Shown in pieces: positions 46,117-58,013 of a stretch of 64,000 nucleotides of DNA. Each line of letters opens with the position of its first letter. Within the stretch, counting starts at the first letter, position 1. The translations under genes and the position numbers were made by a program. The notes under the pieces are model-generated. The model worked only from the letters and a program-made list of their open reading frames with translations. It had not been told where the DNA came from and made no database searches. The stretch is from Cryptomeria japonica (Eukaryota; Streptophyta; Pinopsida; Cupressales; Cupressaceae), in the NCBI RefSeq assembly GCF_030272615.1, contig NC_081411.1, positions 180,814,977 through 180,878,976 on the forward strand, read 5' to 3'.

Positions 46117-48313
46117 TGTATGTATACATCCTAAATTGGTCCCCCCCCTTTTATGCCATACATCATAAATAGGTCCATCCCCTTTTAAGCCATGATGTAC
46201 ATCCTAATTTAACTATGTACACATATTATATAATTTATAGATGTATATTATTGATTGTTTCATTGTAAATTGCTTATGTGTATGTATTAAATCGATCTTG
46301 TTTCATGTAAATTACTTAATATGTACATATAAATTGTTGTGTTTATTATATATGTCAATTGCCTTGAACATGTTGTTATATGGAGCCTAATTAAACTCAA
46401 AGGCTAATTTCCCCCCAAATTATTTAACGAGGGTTTGGGCACAATGCCCCCAAGGTGGGGTCGAGGGGTAGTACCTTGCAAGCCCAAATTAATTTTAATA
46501 TTTTATAAAGGCATCAAGTGTTATTTTTATATTGGCTGACATATTGTGACCCTAATTTTGTAATTGACATAAGTCTTGATAAAATGGCTAAGGGTTAGGG
46601 TTTCCATAAAGAATTTTATAGCATTTTTCAATAGAATTAACTTCCAAGAGATTCCTGGTTGTAATCAGTTCGATTTACTAGATAATAATATTACTCTCTT
46701 TTTAGTGGATGTAGCCCAATTTTAGGTGAACCACATTAAAATTGTCTCCTCTTTGTTATTATTTATGTGTGTGTAACATGGAAATATTTCAAGAAAATAT
46801 CTACAAGATTGATTTGTTTCCACAATAATATAAACCTACATGAAATTCCAAAATTACCAATGAAACATATAAAAAAGAAATAATCAAAACAGTAAACCTT
46901 CACTTGCTGTCTCATTGTGTCCTATCATCTTTGATCTTATTGTAGATGTTGCTCTCAGATTGTACTGGTTGTAGCTTCCAAGATGAAAAATGATGAATGG
47001 ACTCTTGATAATTGGATGTTGTATGAAAAGTTAAATGATTATGCAAAGCTATATGAAAATGATTAAGCTAAAATGTGAAAGGCACATTGTAAATTGCTAA
47101 AATGCTTGATTGTTAAAACTCGTGTGAATGCAAGATAGCTCCTAGATGACTACTAGCTCTAAAATGATTAGGAAATGCCCTTTTAAAAGATTTTCATGAG
47201 CAAAAATCCAATGTGGTTGAGATCAATAGTTGAGATTCAATATTGCAAGATTGATGGCTATAAAGAGATTGGTTGAAATGTGAGAGAAAATGGGAGAATA
47301 TGTTCCTCCTACACATGCAGGATGAAGGAAAAGGTGGAATGAGAAGCCAAGTGTCAGAAGGCTCACCTTGACTGGAGTTGAAGACTTGAAGGAATATAGG
47401 ATGGTTGGAGAATATTTAGGGATGTTGAGACAAGTGGACTCAACTTCCTCCCAAGTTGTAGGCATGTTAGAGAGAATATAGAAGAATTGAAAATGTGTGT
47501 AGGTACACATTATTTTATTTGGGATATGGAAGTTGAAGATAAATATGGCTATTAATATTTTTCTTATCCACAAAAGTGTGAGTTGGCAAGATTGAGTACT
47601 GTGGAGATGAGGTGACTTGGAAAAAGAGATTAAATAATTGTGGAATTATTTAATTAATGGAGACTTTAGAAAAATGCATAGTGCATGATTAAATATTAAA
47701 TATTTAATAAGATTGAATTAGAAGAATGTCTTAATGAATTAAATTAATTAAAATTTTCAATTTAATTGTTTAATAGAGGAATAAGAATTAAAATGAATTG
47801 AATAATTAAACTTTTCAATTTAATTATTTAGTAAAAGAATTAACATTAAATAAATAGTAAATATCTATTTAATTATTCATAACCAAATTTGAGTGTATAC
47901 ATTTTGCCCATCTTTGTTCAAATATTGTTGGAACAACATTGTTTCAAAGAAAATCAAGTCTTGATATTTTTGCCCTTGTTGGTGATAAAATTCCAATAGT
48001 GTGCCCCCTTGGGAGATTGATCATGAAATTTTGAAAAATTTTGATTGAGCGATGAATATCATGATAAATTGATGAAAGGATTTGATTAAAATGCCCCTAG
48101 AAATTAAATTTTAAAAAATAAAATTGGCCCTCATATTTAAAAATTAATTACACCCTTATTAAATCAAAAAGGTTATTATATTAATCTCATTGGGCCCATT
48201 TCCACCTCATTTGTAATTTGTCTTTTTGAAGAGTGAAATTTGGAGAGCTAGCTCAAGTGTTGAGTTGTTAGGATGGTGGTCCCCTATGCAAGTCATTGAT
48301 TCAAGCAAGTACA
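46117..48313 (+). other. noncoding stretch, probably containing the 5' LTR of element H
   Basis: It ends in ...CAAGTACA directly before a PBS, so its right part is presumably an LTR; I could not find the LTR's left boundary or a second copy. It holds a C-rich phrase (46138-46152), a GC-rich block around 46430-46490 (GGTGGGGTCGAGGGG) and long ATTTAATTAAATT stretches (47640-47880). No gene recognised. Confidence 0.45.
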
Positions 48314-48314
48314 A

Positions 48315-48326
48315 TGGTATCAGAGG
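48315..48326 (+). other. primer binding site of element H
   Basis: TGGTATCAGAGG, matching the tRNA-iMet PBS core at 11 of 12 positions, one base after a CA dinucleotide. Confidence 0.75.
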
Positions 48327-48449
48327 CCAGTTGTGTATCAACCCCTGATAGGTAGCCTAGAAACTTGATCTTTGTTTTGAATTTGTAGGATTTTTCTCGA
48401 TTTTTGCATGTTTAGGCTGGGTTTTGAAAATTTTCTGATTTTTTCAACC

Positions 48450-48790
48450 TTGTTTTAACGCTTTCATTTTTTTTAGCGCATTTATCTTGTTTGTTAGCGC
48501 TTTCATTTTTGTCACACATTTGTCTCAAGTTGTCATGTCGTTGTTGATAGTTTTCATGCATTTACCTTTGTAGCGTATATCTTAAATTTTTTCTCACTTA
48601 TGTTAGGTTTTGTAGTACATTTACTTATTATAGTGCATTTAGTGAGGGTTTTCAATCTTTCAACTATTTTGCTAGTGCATTCACATGTTATAGTGCATAT
48701 GAGCCTTTTGATAGTGCACTTATTATGTTGTGTAGCGCATATGTTTTATTTGGCCGAAATACTCATTTTAGTCATGCATTTGTTAATTGT
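48450..48790 (+). repeat. degenerate TAG(C/T)GCATT repeats in the element H leader
   Basis: A short motif recurs about ten times at irregular 15-50-base spacing: TAGCGCATTTAT, TAGCGCTTTCAT, TAGTACATTTACTT, TAGTGCATTTAG, TAGTGCATTCACAT, TAGTGCATATGAG, TAGTGCACTTATT, TAGCGCATATGTT and relatives. It lies between the PBS and the first ORF. A GATAGATAG microsatellite follows at 48885-48950. Confidence 0.75.
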
Positions 48791-48976
48791 AAATATTTTT
48801 TGATGAATATTTGATGATTTGATAATATTTGATCTGATTGTGATGAAGCTCAAAGAGACCAATTTAGTCTCTGATGACGATCTTGATAGATAGATAGGAT
48901 AGATAGATTGATCATGGATTCCTTGATAGATAGGATAAATGAATTGATAAATGATGATTGACTTAGACAACATTGT

Positions 48977-50110
48977 TTGCATAAACAAGGGAGATTATAT
49001 GTGATTCAGTGTCATGAGCATTTTTTGTCTATGCGACATTTAGAACCAGAGTTAGATGCTGCAACATTGAGACATATTGATGCATGTGGTTTGATACTTC
49101 TCCTGTACATGCCTGATATCAAGATAAATAGGGGATTGTTGACAACTCTTGTAGAGAGGTTGCATAGCGAGAGTAACTCCTTCCACCTCCCTACTGGCAA
49201 GATCAACGTGACCTTGGAGGATGTATATAAAATATTGGACATTCCTATTGTTGGTGGGCTTGTACAGTATGACCACCATGAGATGGGTAGGACAATAGTG
49301 TTGAGGACTATTTTTGGTGATGAGTCTATCGATGGCACGAAGATCAGATGGGAGGATATGTTGATGCATTATGATACTCTTCCTTCCATTTTTGGCTAGA
49401 TTATATTTGGAGGTTTTATTTGCCCAGACAGGAGATCACAAAGATTGTCAGTTGGTTGGGGTAGGATTTTGTTGAGTATGATGCAATATTAGACTAGATA
49501 CGCTTGGGAAGTTTGTATGTTTTCTCACTTAAACATGATATTCACTAGGTTGTATATGATGGTGCAACCAGTTTATCTTCAGTTGTCACTCTCCTACAGG
49601 TTTGGTGTTGGGAGCATATTGCTATCTGCTGACCTGTTCATGATAGGGTGCGAGGAGATGGACTGAAATACAATTATCTATACCGTGGCATGATTACCCA
49701 ACACAAGTTGGGTAAGATTGAGTATTGGTGATGGGTTTTGGATTCCATGGACTATAGTGTGGAGACCATATGTAGAGTGTGAGCCATGGATGGATGATGC
49801 TCAATTATTACCAGTTATTATATAGACCAAATACTTGATTCATTAAAATCCTTTTGTGATTGACAGGTAACTTATTCAGAGAGTACTTAGGAAGTTTGGC
49901 AAGCCACAAGGTATGCCATAGGGTGTTGCCTTGTATGCATGAACATACAAGGATAGGCAAGATTGGGGGCCTTCTCTTTCTTTTGATGTAGCATATGCAG
50001 ATTTTATGGCCACACCCCTTGTTCCTTAAGATTTACATCCACATGTTCTAGATCGAGGCACTAAAAAGGAGTATTCTTGCTACTTAGTAGCTCACCCATT
50101 CCCATGGATT
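48977..50110 (+). pseudogene. plant mobile domain (PMD) ORF of element H, broken
   Basis: The first 140 codons (48977-49399) are open. RHIDACGLILLLYMPDIKINRGLLTTLVERLHSE is followed by SFHLPTGKINVTLEDVYKILDIPIVGG (residues 68-94). This is the hallmark of the PMD family: a hydrophobic helix, ..LVERW..ETHTFHLP.GE, and TLQDV..LLGL.IDG. After a TAG at 49397 the frame is interrupted many times, but family-like text continues (CPDRRS near 49430, LLQVWCWEHI near 49600). PMDs occur in plant transposons and in the MAIN/MAIL1 genes; in this place, following a PBS, it is likely the first ORF of an LTR element. This copy is dead. Confidence 0.72.
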
Positions 50111-51080
50111 ACAGATCTGATAAATCCACCCCCTAGCTCAGGGGATGAGGATGATGATGAGGATGGCCTTCGATGAAGGAGGAGATGACGGTGATAGGAT
50201 GTTCAAGGGGGGGATGATGGAGAGGTGGGATAAGAGGTGGTAGGAGAGGTAGAAGACCATGTGTTCGAGGTGGACCTTTTGTGCTTAGAGGGTGAGGTCT
50301 TCCACCACCTATCACAAGTAGAGATGCAGGCAGGGGTAGAGGACGAGGTGGGCCATTATTACTTGGTCTAGGCAGAGATGGAGGGAAAGATAGGGGCTGA
50401 GGGTGTGGTTTAGATAGAGGTCGAGGGGGGAGAGGGGAGAGGTACACCTCTTTATTTTGGGCAGATTGGTCCTAATCGAGGTGTGCTAGCAGCTCATGGT
50501 GAATTTGATGAGGAGAGTTTTGAGGATGATGTGTCATTTATTAGGTGCTAGATCACCATGATAGCATAGGTGGATGCTCCAATAGGTGGTGACATATCCC
50601 AAAGATAGGTGGGAGGGAATAGAGAGGATAAGATGATGCAATAGGATGTGCCAGAGGCATAGGATGATACATGTGATTTGAGAGAACAGATTGCATAGCT
50701 CATAGCCCATATCTAGGCTCTTACTCTTGAGATATATACTGCTAGGAATGAGAGGGACACTTCTATCGAGTGGTATGGATAAGAAGAGAGAATGCTCCAG
50801 CATATATAGCATGATGGCACTAGAGGTCTCAGTGTAGAGATGGTGAGGGAGATGGTTAGTACTTGGAAGGAGATCAGTCATTGACATAGTCTATATGAGA
50901 GTGTAGTTCCTCCCAGTCAAAGAGAAGGTAGTTATGTTTCTACACAATGACCATCCAGACTGCAGATTGAGAGTGGTGGAGTTATGGGGCCACCTCACCG
51001 AGATCGAGATCCCAAGGTAAGAGCATTTGGTAGTGCACAACCCTCTTGTTAGAGACATACTGATTCAGAAGGCAATGCCA
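50111..51080 (+). pseudogene. Gly/Arg-rich decayed tail of the element H ORF
   Basis: The plus strand from 50160 to 50450 reads as repeated Gly/Arg codons in several frames (GRGRGG-like), followed by acidic and helical text to about 51060. Stops are dense. It probably belongs to the C-terminal part of the PMD ORF or a gag-like product; the assignment is weak. Confidence 0.4.
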
Positions 51081-52480
51081 CATGATGTATCTTTAGACTT
51101 AATTCTTTTTAATGTTGTATCATGGGACTTTGTACACTATTGATGATTTTTTTATATCATTATAAACTTGGACATTTATGATTTATGATGATATGGATAA
51201 ATTTATGGACTCTATATAATGCTACTCTATGATTTTTACTTTGTTATTCATTCATGATGATGTTGTGATGATGATTTTATTATAATATATATGATGATGA
51301 TTTTTCTCTATATGCATTAATTATTGGATGATATGATCTACATGAATGATACTTTGATTATGATTTCATGCTTTTTTATGTGATATGTTGATGATTCTAT
51401 AATACCAAAATGATTATTTAACATCTTTTTATATGCGTATGATGATACTTATAATGAAATGCTTATAATGATGATGATTCTCATGTAATGTGTTATTACT
51501 ATGGATTTATATGATGATGTAAAATGATATGATGATACATGAAATTATGTTATGCAATGCAATACTATCTGTAAATGCAAATATGCCTAATGATTATGAT
51601 AATGAATCTGTGAACTAAATCAATGATTAATGAACCTAAATGCAATGAACTTAATGCAAATGTTTTTTATTGTCCAAGTATACTCAATCATTATTTTTCA
51701 ACCGTTGATAATGAATGATAAGGATGCTTATAATGCAAATGAAAACTATTGATCATGAATGATAAGGATGCTTATAATGCAAATGATAATGAACACTTTA
51801 AAAATGAAAATACAAATGCAAAGACCTACCTAAATGATATTGTCATCTTTTCTGCATTTTGGAACAATTCTTTAATTCATCATTAAGCTTTTAAAATTTT
51901 GTAAGAAAATACAAGCACCTAGGTACAATTATCCCAAGATGACCCAAGTATCTCTTACATGGATTTTGATTTAGAAAATTAATAGAAGCATATAGGTATA
52001 AGGAACCAAGATGACCTGAGTATTTCTAGCATAACAAACAAGGATTATCCCCTTCCATATATGACTCGGCACGTCCTTTATGATCTTGTATCGATCATGT
52101 CCTTAGACAAGTACATACATTACTAAGTGATAAATCACAAACAATAGACAAAGAAAAATAACCATGCCCCATTATAGCTCCTCTAGTCTCAGGCATCATC
52201 GAGTTACATAGGGAACATAATTAATGAAAATCAAAATACAAACATTAAATCATGAATGTCACATGTATGTTCTCTTAGTCAAAATAGATATAATCATCCC
52301 GATTAATGATTGTTGATATCAATTGTCATGTTCCTGTTGAATCTGCGAAGTTTGAGTTTCACGATTCGATTTTATCTATGTCCTGATCTTGTTTTTGTTG
52401 TCTTACTACTTGTCTATTTTTAAAATCCATTTTTTAATTTTTTTTCTAAGTTTTCTGATGTTTTTGTACTTTTCAAGCTT
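51081..52480. other. ATGATG-rich low-complexity DNA
   Basis: It is dominated by ATGATG / TGATGAT runs (51120-51800), including a near-duplicate phrase 'aatgataaggatgcttataatgcaaatga' at about 51713 and 51758. No gene. It may include LTR sequence of H or I, but no boundary can be set. Confidence 0.5.
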
Positions 52481-52869
52481 TCAATGTTTCCCCCAGCTAA
52501 GTTGAAGAATTTCCCCCAGATAGAAACAAACTTTATTATGGATATACAGGGATGGTCAAAACATGGTGAGACAACTACACCTGATTATGTACAAAGGCTT
52601 TATTATGAATATACATAGATGCAATGGATGGATGCAAAAATAAAATATGAACTCATAGATAAAAGAGCCAGCAAACAGATAGTGCTTGTTTACCTAGTTT
52701 TCAGCATCTTTTTTTATTGCATTTTTCCTTATATTTGATTTTTTCAGTGGTTTTTTTGGTAGTTTCCCCTTTTTAACTTTTTATGGGTTTTCTTTTTTCA
52801 CTTTTCTAGATTTTCTTGTTTCTTCAAACATATAACTTTTTTAGGTTCATGGTATTGATTGCTCTTCGA

Positions 52870-54000
52870 ACCATTCAACCATTGGTGTAGATATCCTGTA
52901 AGCTCCAAATTTGTATGTAGCTACTATGATATAAGGACCCACTTAGTTTGGTTCAAACTTTCCCTTTTTCTCTCTATCTTGCTAGTTGCGTGGATTTTCT
53001 CTTAAAAAAAGATCTCCTAACTAAAATACTTTAGGCTTAACTTTGTGATTGTAGCTTCTCGCTATTCTTTGTTGATATGCTTTTAAATGGTCTAAAGCAT
53101 TATGGCAACATTCTTGTAACAAGTCCAATTCTTGCAACCTTGATACTTTTCATTTGTCATCTGGAATGAGTCCCTTGAGTGACACACATAGAGAAGGTAT
53201 CTCTACTACAATTGGTAAGATTTGTTCTGATCCATACACAAGGCAATTTGGAGTTGCTCCAGTTGGTGTTTGAATGTGATTGTGATAAGCTCATAGAGCA
53301 GGATTCAACTGAACATGCTAGTCCCTACCAGCCTCATTAATTGTTTTCTTCATGATTTTGAGAATTATTTTATTGGATGCCTCAACTTGACCATTCCATT
53401 GTTGATAGTATGGTGTCAAGAATCAATGTTGGATTTGGAATCTTTCACATAGTTCTTGCACATAATCTTGATTTTTAAAGGGTCTTCCATTATAAGTGAT
53501 AATAGAGATGGGAACACCATAGTGATAAATGATATAATTAAGGATGAAGGATGCAATTTGTTTTCTTGTCGCTGTTGTTAAAGGCACCACTTAAATCCAT
53601 TTAGTGAAATACTCAGTTGTAGTCAAAATGAACTTGTGTCCATTTGAAGATGGAGGATTACTCTTTCCCACCAGGTCCAGTCCCCATTGAGAAAATGACC
53701 ATGATCCTGCCAAAGGATGCAATTCTTGTGGTGGTGCATGGATAAGATTGCCATGAATCAGACATTGTTTTCACTTTTTAATATATTTGAAGGAATAGCT
53801 ATCCATAGTAGGCCAATAATAACCCAAATGAATGAGTTTCTTAGCCAACGTAAGACCACTTGAATGTGTACCACAAAAACCTTCATGGACTTCTTTTAGA
53901 GATTTTTTTGATTCTTCATGTTCGAGACACCTTACACAAGTGTTCTCTAGATCTTGTCTATAAAGGATATCGACAATAATGGTGTAACAGGATGATTGAC
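52870..54000 (-). pseudogene. integrase of element I, inactive
   Basis: Minus-strand text has the zinc-binding N-terminus (VHEGFCGTHSSGLTLAKKL...YYWPTM...YIKK-stop-KQC, one Cys lost to a stop) at about 53910-53760. The core has WGLDLVGKSNPPSSNG, then TTEYFTKWI where DYFTKW is usual, YNGRPFKNQDY where DNG.PF is usual, and GQVEASNK with the conserved Glu. Thus catalytic Asp positions appear lost. The C-terminal part reads AYQQRIARSYNHKVKP...GDLFLREN and GPYIIVATYKFGAYRI. Integrase joins element DNA to the chromosome; this copy cannot. Confidence 0.82.
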
Positions 54001-54189
54001 AGATAAAGTTTCACTTCTGATTTTGAGATAGGTTGGCAGGAAGGATATTATCTTTTAAGTACATATAGGTTTGGCTATATAGTGAGGCATCAGTTTTAGA
54101 TATATTGCAGATGATTTGGACATTATGGGAATCAAGGGCAAAATAAAAGATTTCTTCCACCAGGAATTCATAATGCTCTTGATTCTCTT

Positions 54190-54600
54190 CAGTTTGTATA
54201 AGGGATACTATTATCACCATGACATTTGCTACTTTATTCATATTCCTTCGAATATGAACAAATGTGATTTCAGTAAAGTATTTCTTGGACTCTTCAACCA
54301 ATTTCTTGTAGGGCATCATCTTATCATCTTTGGTTTGATATTCATCATTTATCTAGTTGATAATCAGCTGTGAATCTCCATAGACATTTAGCTCTTTGAT
54401 ATTCCATTCAACAGCCATATTTATACCAATGATTAGTGCCTCATATTTTGTAGTATTATTTGTACATGGGAAGCATAACCTATGTGATTTGGGAATAGTG
54501 TGACCCTTAGGTGTTATAAATAAAATTCTTGCACTTGATCCATATTGTGTGTAGGAGCCATCAAAGAACAACTCCCAAGCCTTTGTGCTGATAGTGAGAA
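54190..54600 (-). pseudogene. second (Tat-type) RNase H of element I
   Basis: AWELFFDGSYTQYGSSARILF...RLCFPCTNNTTKYEALIIGI...ELNVYGDSQLIIN shows the FDGS...G, E in KYEAL and D in GDSQL pattern of the additional RNase H, followed by FTEITFVHIRRNMNKVAN near 54260. It lies between the first RNase H and integrase. Frame breaks separate it from its neighbours. Confidence 0.82.
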
Positions 54601-54769
54601 CCTCTGCATTAGGAAGCTCAATATGTAAGGGTGCCTCATCACACAAGGGTTCTTCATCTATTTGATATGAAATCACTTGTCCTTTTATAGCTTTTCGATC
54701 AACATACTTAATGTCAAACTCACTTAGCACCATGAACCATTTGGCTAGTCGTCATGTTAATGTTGCCTT

Positions 54770-55040
54770 GCTGAGAAATATTTTAGCAGGTCAATTTTCG
54801 CAATCAACTTAACAGAGTGTGTGAACATATAATGTCACAACTTTTGGGTTGTGAATACCAGTGTCATGCATGCTTTCTTTACTGTTGTATAATTTATCTC
54901 ATAACTGACCAAGGTTTTGCTGATATAATATATTACTCTTTCTTTCCCTTCATTATCATGTTGTGCTAGGAGAGCTCCTAATGACGTATTTGTTGCTGAG
55001 ATGTAGAGAAAAAATGGTTTTCCATTAATTGGTTATGCTA
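54770..55040 (-). pseudogene. first RNase H of element I
   Basis: GKPFFLYISATNTSLGALLAQHDNEG...VIYYISKTLVSYEINYTTVKKACMTLVF is the standard gypsy RT-linked RNase H. The usual catalytic D in 'LYLSVSDTAVGAVL'-type sequences is replaced (ISATNTS), as is common for this domain in the Tat lineage. Confidence 0.78.
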
Positions 55041-56090
55041 GTACTAGTGGATTTACTAGATATTCCTTTATTTGCATGAAAGCTTCCTCATGTTTGGCAT
55101 CCCATCTAAATGGAATATTTTTGTGTAATAAGTGAGTAAATGAATGACATCGATCAACTAACTGAGATATGAATCTTCTCATTGATTGAAATCTCCCTTG
55201 TAGAGAATTGACTCATATTCTTTAGAGATTTTATTTCCATTATAGCTTATACTTTCGCTGGATCAACTTCTATGCCACGAGCATATATGATATACCCTAG
55301 GAGTTTTCCTGATGTAACTCCAAAAGAACACTTTCTTGTTTAGTCTCAACTTATATTGTTCCAGTCTATCAAAAATATTGTCTGAGATCTCCAAATGCTC
55401 TCCTCTATTATTTGACTTTGTCAGTATACCATCTACATAATCTTCCATGAAGGTATGCATCATATCATGAAAAATAGTTGTCATAGCTCGCTGGTAAGTA
55501 GCTCTTGCATTCTTGAGCTCAAATGACATTATGTTTCAATAGAATGTACCCCAAGGGCATGTGAAAGCTATTTTCTATTGATCCTCAGGAGCTATCTTGA
55601 TTTGGTTATGCCCTAAGAATCCATCCATTAAATATAACATTTGATGTCTTGTTGTGAGATCTATGATGATATCAATCTTGGTAATGGAAATTCATCCTTT
55701 GGACATGCTTTGTTCAGTCCCTCAAATTTGTGTACACTCTGATACTTTTGTCTGGTTTTGATATAGGCACAATAGTTGACACCTATTATGAATATGCGAC
55801 TAGTCATATGAACCCTACATCCAATAGTTTCTTCAATTCTACTTTGACAAGAAGAGATATATGAGGATGCATCTTTCTGAGTTTTTGTTTAAATAGTTTG
55901 GCTCTTTGAGTGACATGAAGATGATACATATTGAGATTTGGATCAAGTCTTGGTATATCAACATATGACCAAGCAAAGTTGATTTTCCTTTTTCTAAGAA
56001 CTCAGTAAAGTTATGTCTTTCTTGTTCTGATAAGGATGCTACAGGATGAAGAATTTTGGGACTTTCTGGAGTCCCAATATTAACTGCCTC
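55041..56090 (-). pseudogene. reverse transcriptase of element I, inactive
   Basis: Minus-strand blocks: SLSEQERHNFTEFLEKGK (N-terminus), YLMDGFLGHNQIKIAPEDQ, MSFELKNARATYQRAMTTIFHDMM and MEDYVDGILTKS. The last is the YVDD active-site box with its second Asp changed to Gly. WDAKHEEAFMQIKEYL follows. Several stops and frameshifts. RT copies element RNA into DNA. Confidence 0.85.
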
Positions 56091-56201
56091 TGTAGGTTAT
56101 ATCGGAATAGTCGATCTCTCTTGAAAATATTCTGGCAGAGTGTCAAATCGTCTATCTTTTGGTGCCTCAAGGAGGTTGTCACCATCAGATATGCCCTTCA
56201 T

Positions 56202-56684
56202 TTAATCTTTTGATTGATCTAATGTTACCATCAAATGGTTTTTGGCATTAGACCTTCTTCTTTGTTTTATTATTTCACTTTTGTGACTGGAAGATTTGGA
56301 ACCCTCCTCACTACAAGAAGTATTACTTGATTCACTGGTGGAAGCTCTCTTTGGTGTTATAGGTTCAATAGAGTTAAGGTATACGGATATGGCATGGTCA
56401 TTTGGGAAGGTATCAATTTCAATGATTTCAGTGTTGTCCCATTCAATAAGTTCTGGATGGACTAGGGGTAAATCATCCACTTGATCAGTCTCAAAGGTCT
56501 CAATGGTCATCACATAGTTGTCAAAGTTTTGAGGTATGTTGGTCGAGTTAAGGATTTCACTCTCTTCTGGATATACTCTCCCAGTCACTCTCCAATTAGC
56601 TCTAGCAAATTTAGAGTGAGTAATTTGTGATTCACCCTCAAGTGATCTATTTGCTAACATTTGTCCCTCAAACAAATGAATCAT
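56202..56684 (-). CDS. linker segment of the element I polyprotein
   Basis: An open 160-codon stretch between the G-patch/PR region and RT. It is acidic (TDQVDDLPLVHPELIEWDNTEIIEID) and then serine-rich (SESSNTSCSEEGSKSSSHKS). Such spacers precede RT in Tat-like pol. No enzyme motif. It is a fragment of a longer broken polyprotein rather than a gene. Confidence 0.6.
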   Translation of the reverse strand: MIHLFEGQMLANRSLEGESQITHSKFARANWRVTGRVYPEESEILNSTNIPQNFDNYVMTIETFETDQVDDLPLVHPELIEWDNTEIIEIDTFPNDHAISVYLNSIEPITPKRASTSESSNTSCSEEGSKSSSHKSEIIKQRRRSNAKNHLMVTLDQSKD

Positions 56685-57429
56685 GTCAACATGTATATCT
56701 TTTTGCTAACACACCTTTTTAGAATTTGTCTCAGTATTTAAGTGAGTTTCACTGCCAGCTTGTAATTGACATATTTGAGCAGGTTCTGCTACTTTTCTTT
56801 CCATTTCTTGTCTTCTTTCATACTTTGCTTCCTCTAGACTAATTGTCTATTTTGTTTGGATTTCTATTAGTTCCTCTTGACTTCTTCCCTTTTTTGGTAC
56901 TTGTTGACAAGGGATTTCTTTAGGATTTGTACCATTTTGTTTTTGAATTGACTACTTTTGTCACTTTTTTTTGTTTTCCCTTGTTTTCCTCTTCTTGTTT
57001 TCTAGTATGCTCATTTTTTTGTTTAGTGGAAGTTCTTTCCTGCTCTGTAGTAACTTGCTTATTCCTTAAGCCTATTGTTTCTTCATTTTATTCTCCTAAC
57101 AAATCAGTTGGTAAGATTGGATCCCACTCATACTCACGTGAGTCTGTTTCAGAATCACTCTCTAAGATTACGCCATTATATCTGATAGGGATGTTATATG
57201 GTGAGAAGTGTTCACCGATAATTGATACAAGTTTTGTCACCTGTTTTGCCTCAGGTTCTATACTTGTTTGCACTCTTTGGATCTATTTATAAGAAACTTC
57301 TTACCTTTGAATGGAAATTTATTGTTGTTGTTAATACTCTTCTTCTCTTTGTTTTTTGATTTCTTCTTTAGCTACTTGTTGTTGTGTCAATTTTTGTGAT
57401 GATTGTTTCCTTTTTTCTATTTCCTTTTT

Positions 57430-57897
57430 CTATTGATGATATTGGTGATCTTGATTTTGTGTAGGTTGAGTATGGTTTCCATTCCCAAGTCCATATTTAT
57501 AATAATCTTGTTGTGTGTGAGGTTTGATTGGTTCTGTGATTCCTTCTTAACACTTGCCAATAGGGCCTTTTCCTTTGTATCCCAATCTTTGCATGACTCT
57601 GGATCCATTACCATATTGTTATGTAGGAATAGTGACTTTTAAAGTTACTACTCTAATCTCTTCTTTAACCTTATATAGCCAATTAAGGATGTCTTTGTCT
57701 TGAAATTCTTTTAATATTGTCTCGGCTCTAACAAATGCTCCATCAAATTTTTTAAAAGATTTTTGTGGGATTTGTGATTGTGAACTTGTCAATTTTCCAC
57801 AAGATTTTGGAGAGAGTGGTAAAGTTTGAAAAGAATACTTTCCCATTACTTCATCATTTAATTTTAACTTTTTATCAAAATTTTCTAAGGTTGACAT
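57430..57897 (-). pseudogene. G-patch region of element I
   Basis: On the minus strand, after an open segment (57897-57619), comes YGNGSRVMQRLGYKGKGPIGK, a stop, then EGITEPIKPHTQQDYYKYGLGNG. The glycine spacing (G.G...M..LGY.GKGPIGK...GI..PI) is that of a G-patch, an RNA-binding motif found after the protease in several retroelements. Confidence 0.7.
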
Positions 57898-58013
57898 GAA
57901 TGATATCTCTTGAGATCACACATTAGGAGATATTGCTTCTCTATTATAAGGTATTGTTGCATCTTGAGTTGGTTTCAAATTGCTACAATATTGAGTTGTA
58001 TCTTCTGTAATTG

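Noticed and set aside
47223..47573. Minus-strand 116-codon frame
   Set aside because: No recognisable domain, inside probable LTR sequence.
50133..50447. Minus-strand proline-rich frame
   Set aside because: It is the complement of the Gly/Arg-rich plus-strand sequence and has no support of its own.
51120..51800. ATGATG-rich region considered as an Asp- or Met-repeat gene
   Set aside because: Stops occur in all frames; it is low-complexity DNA.
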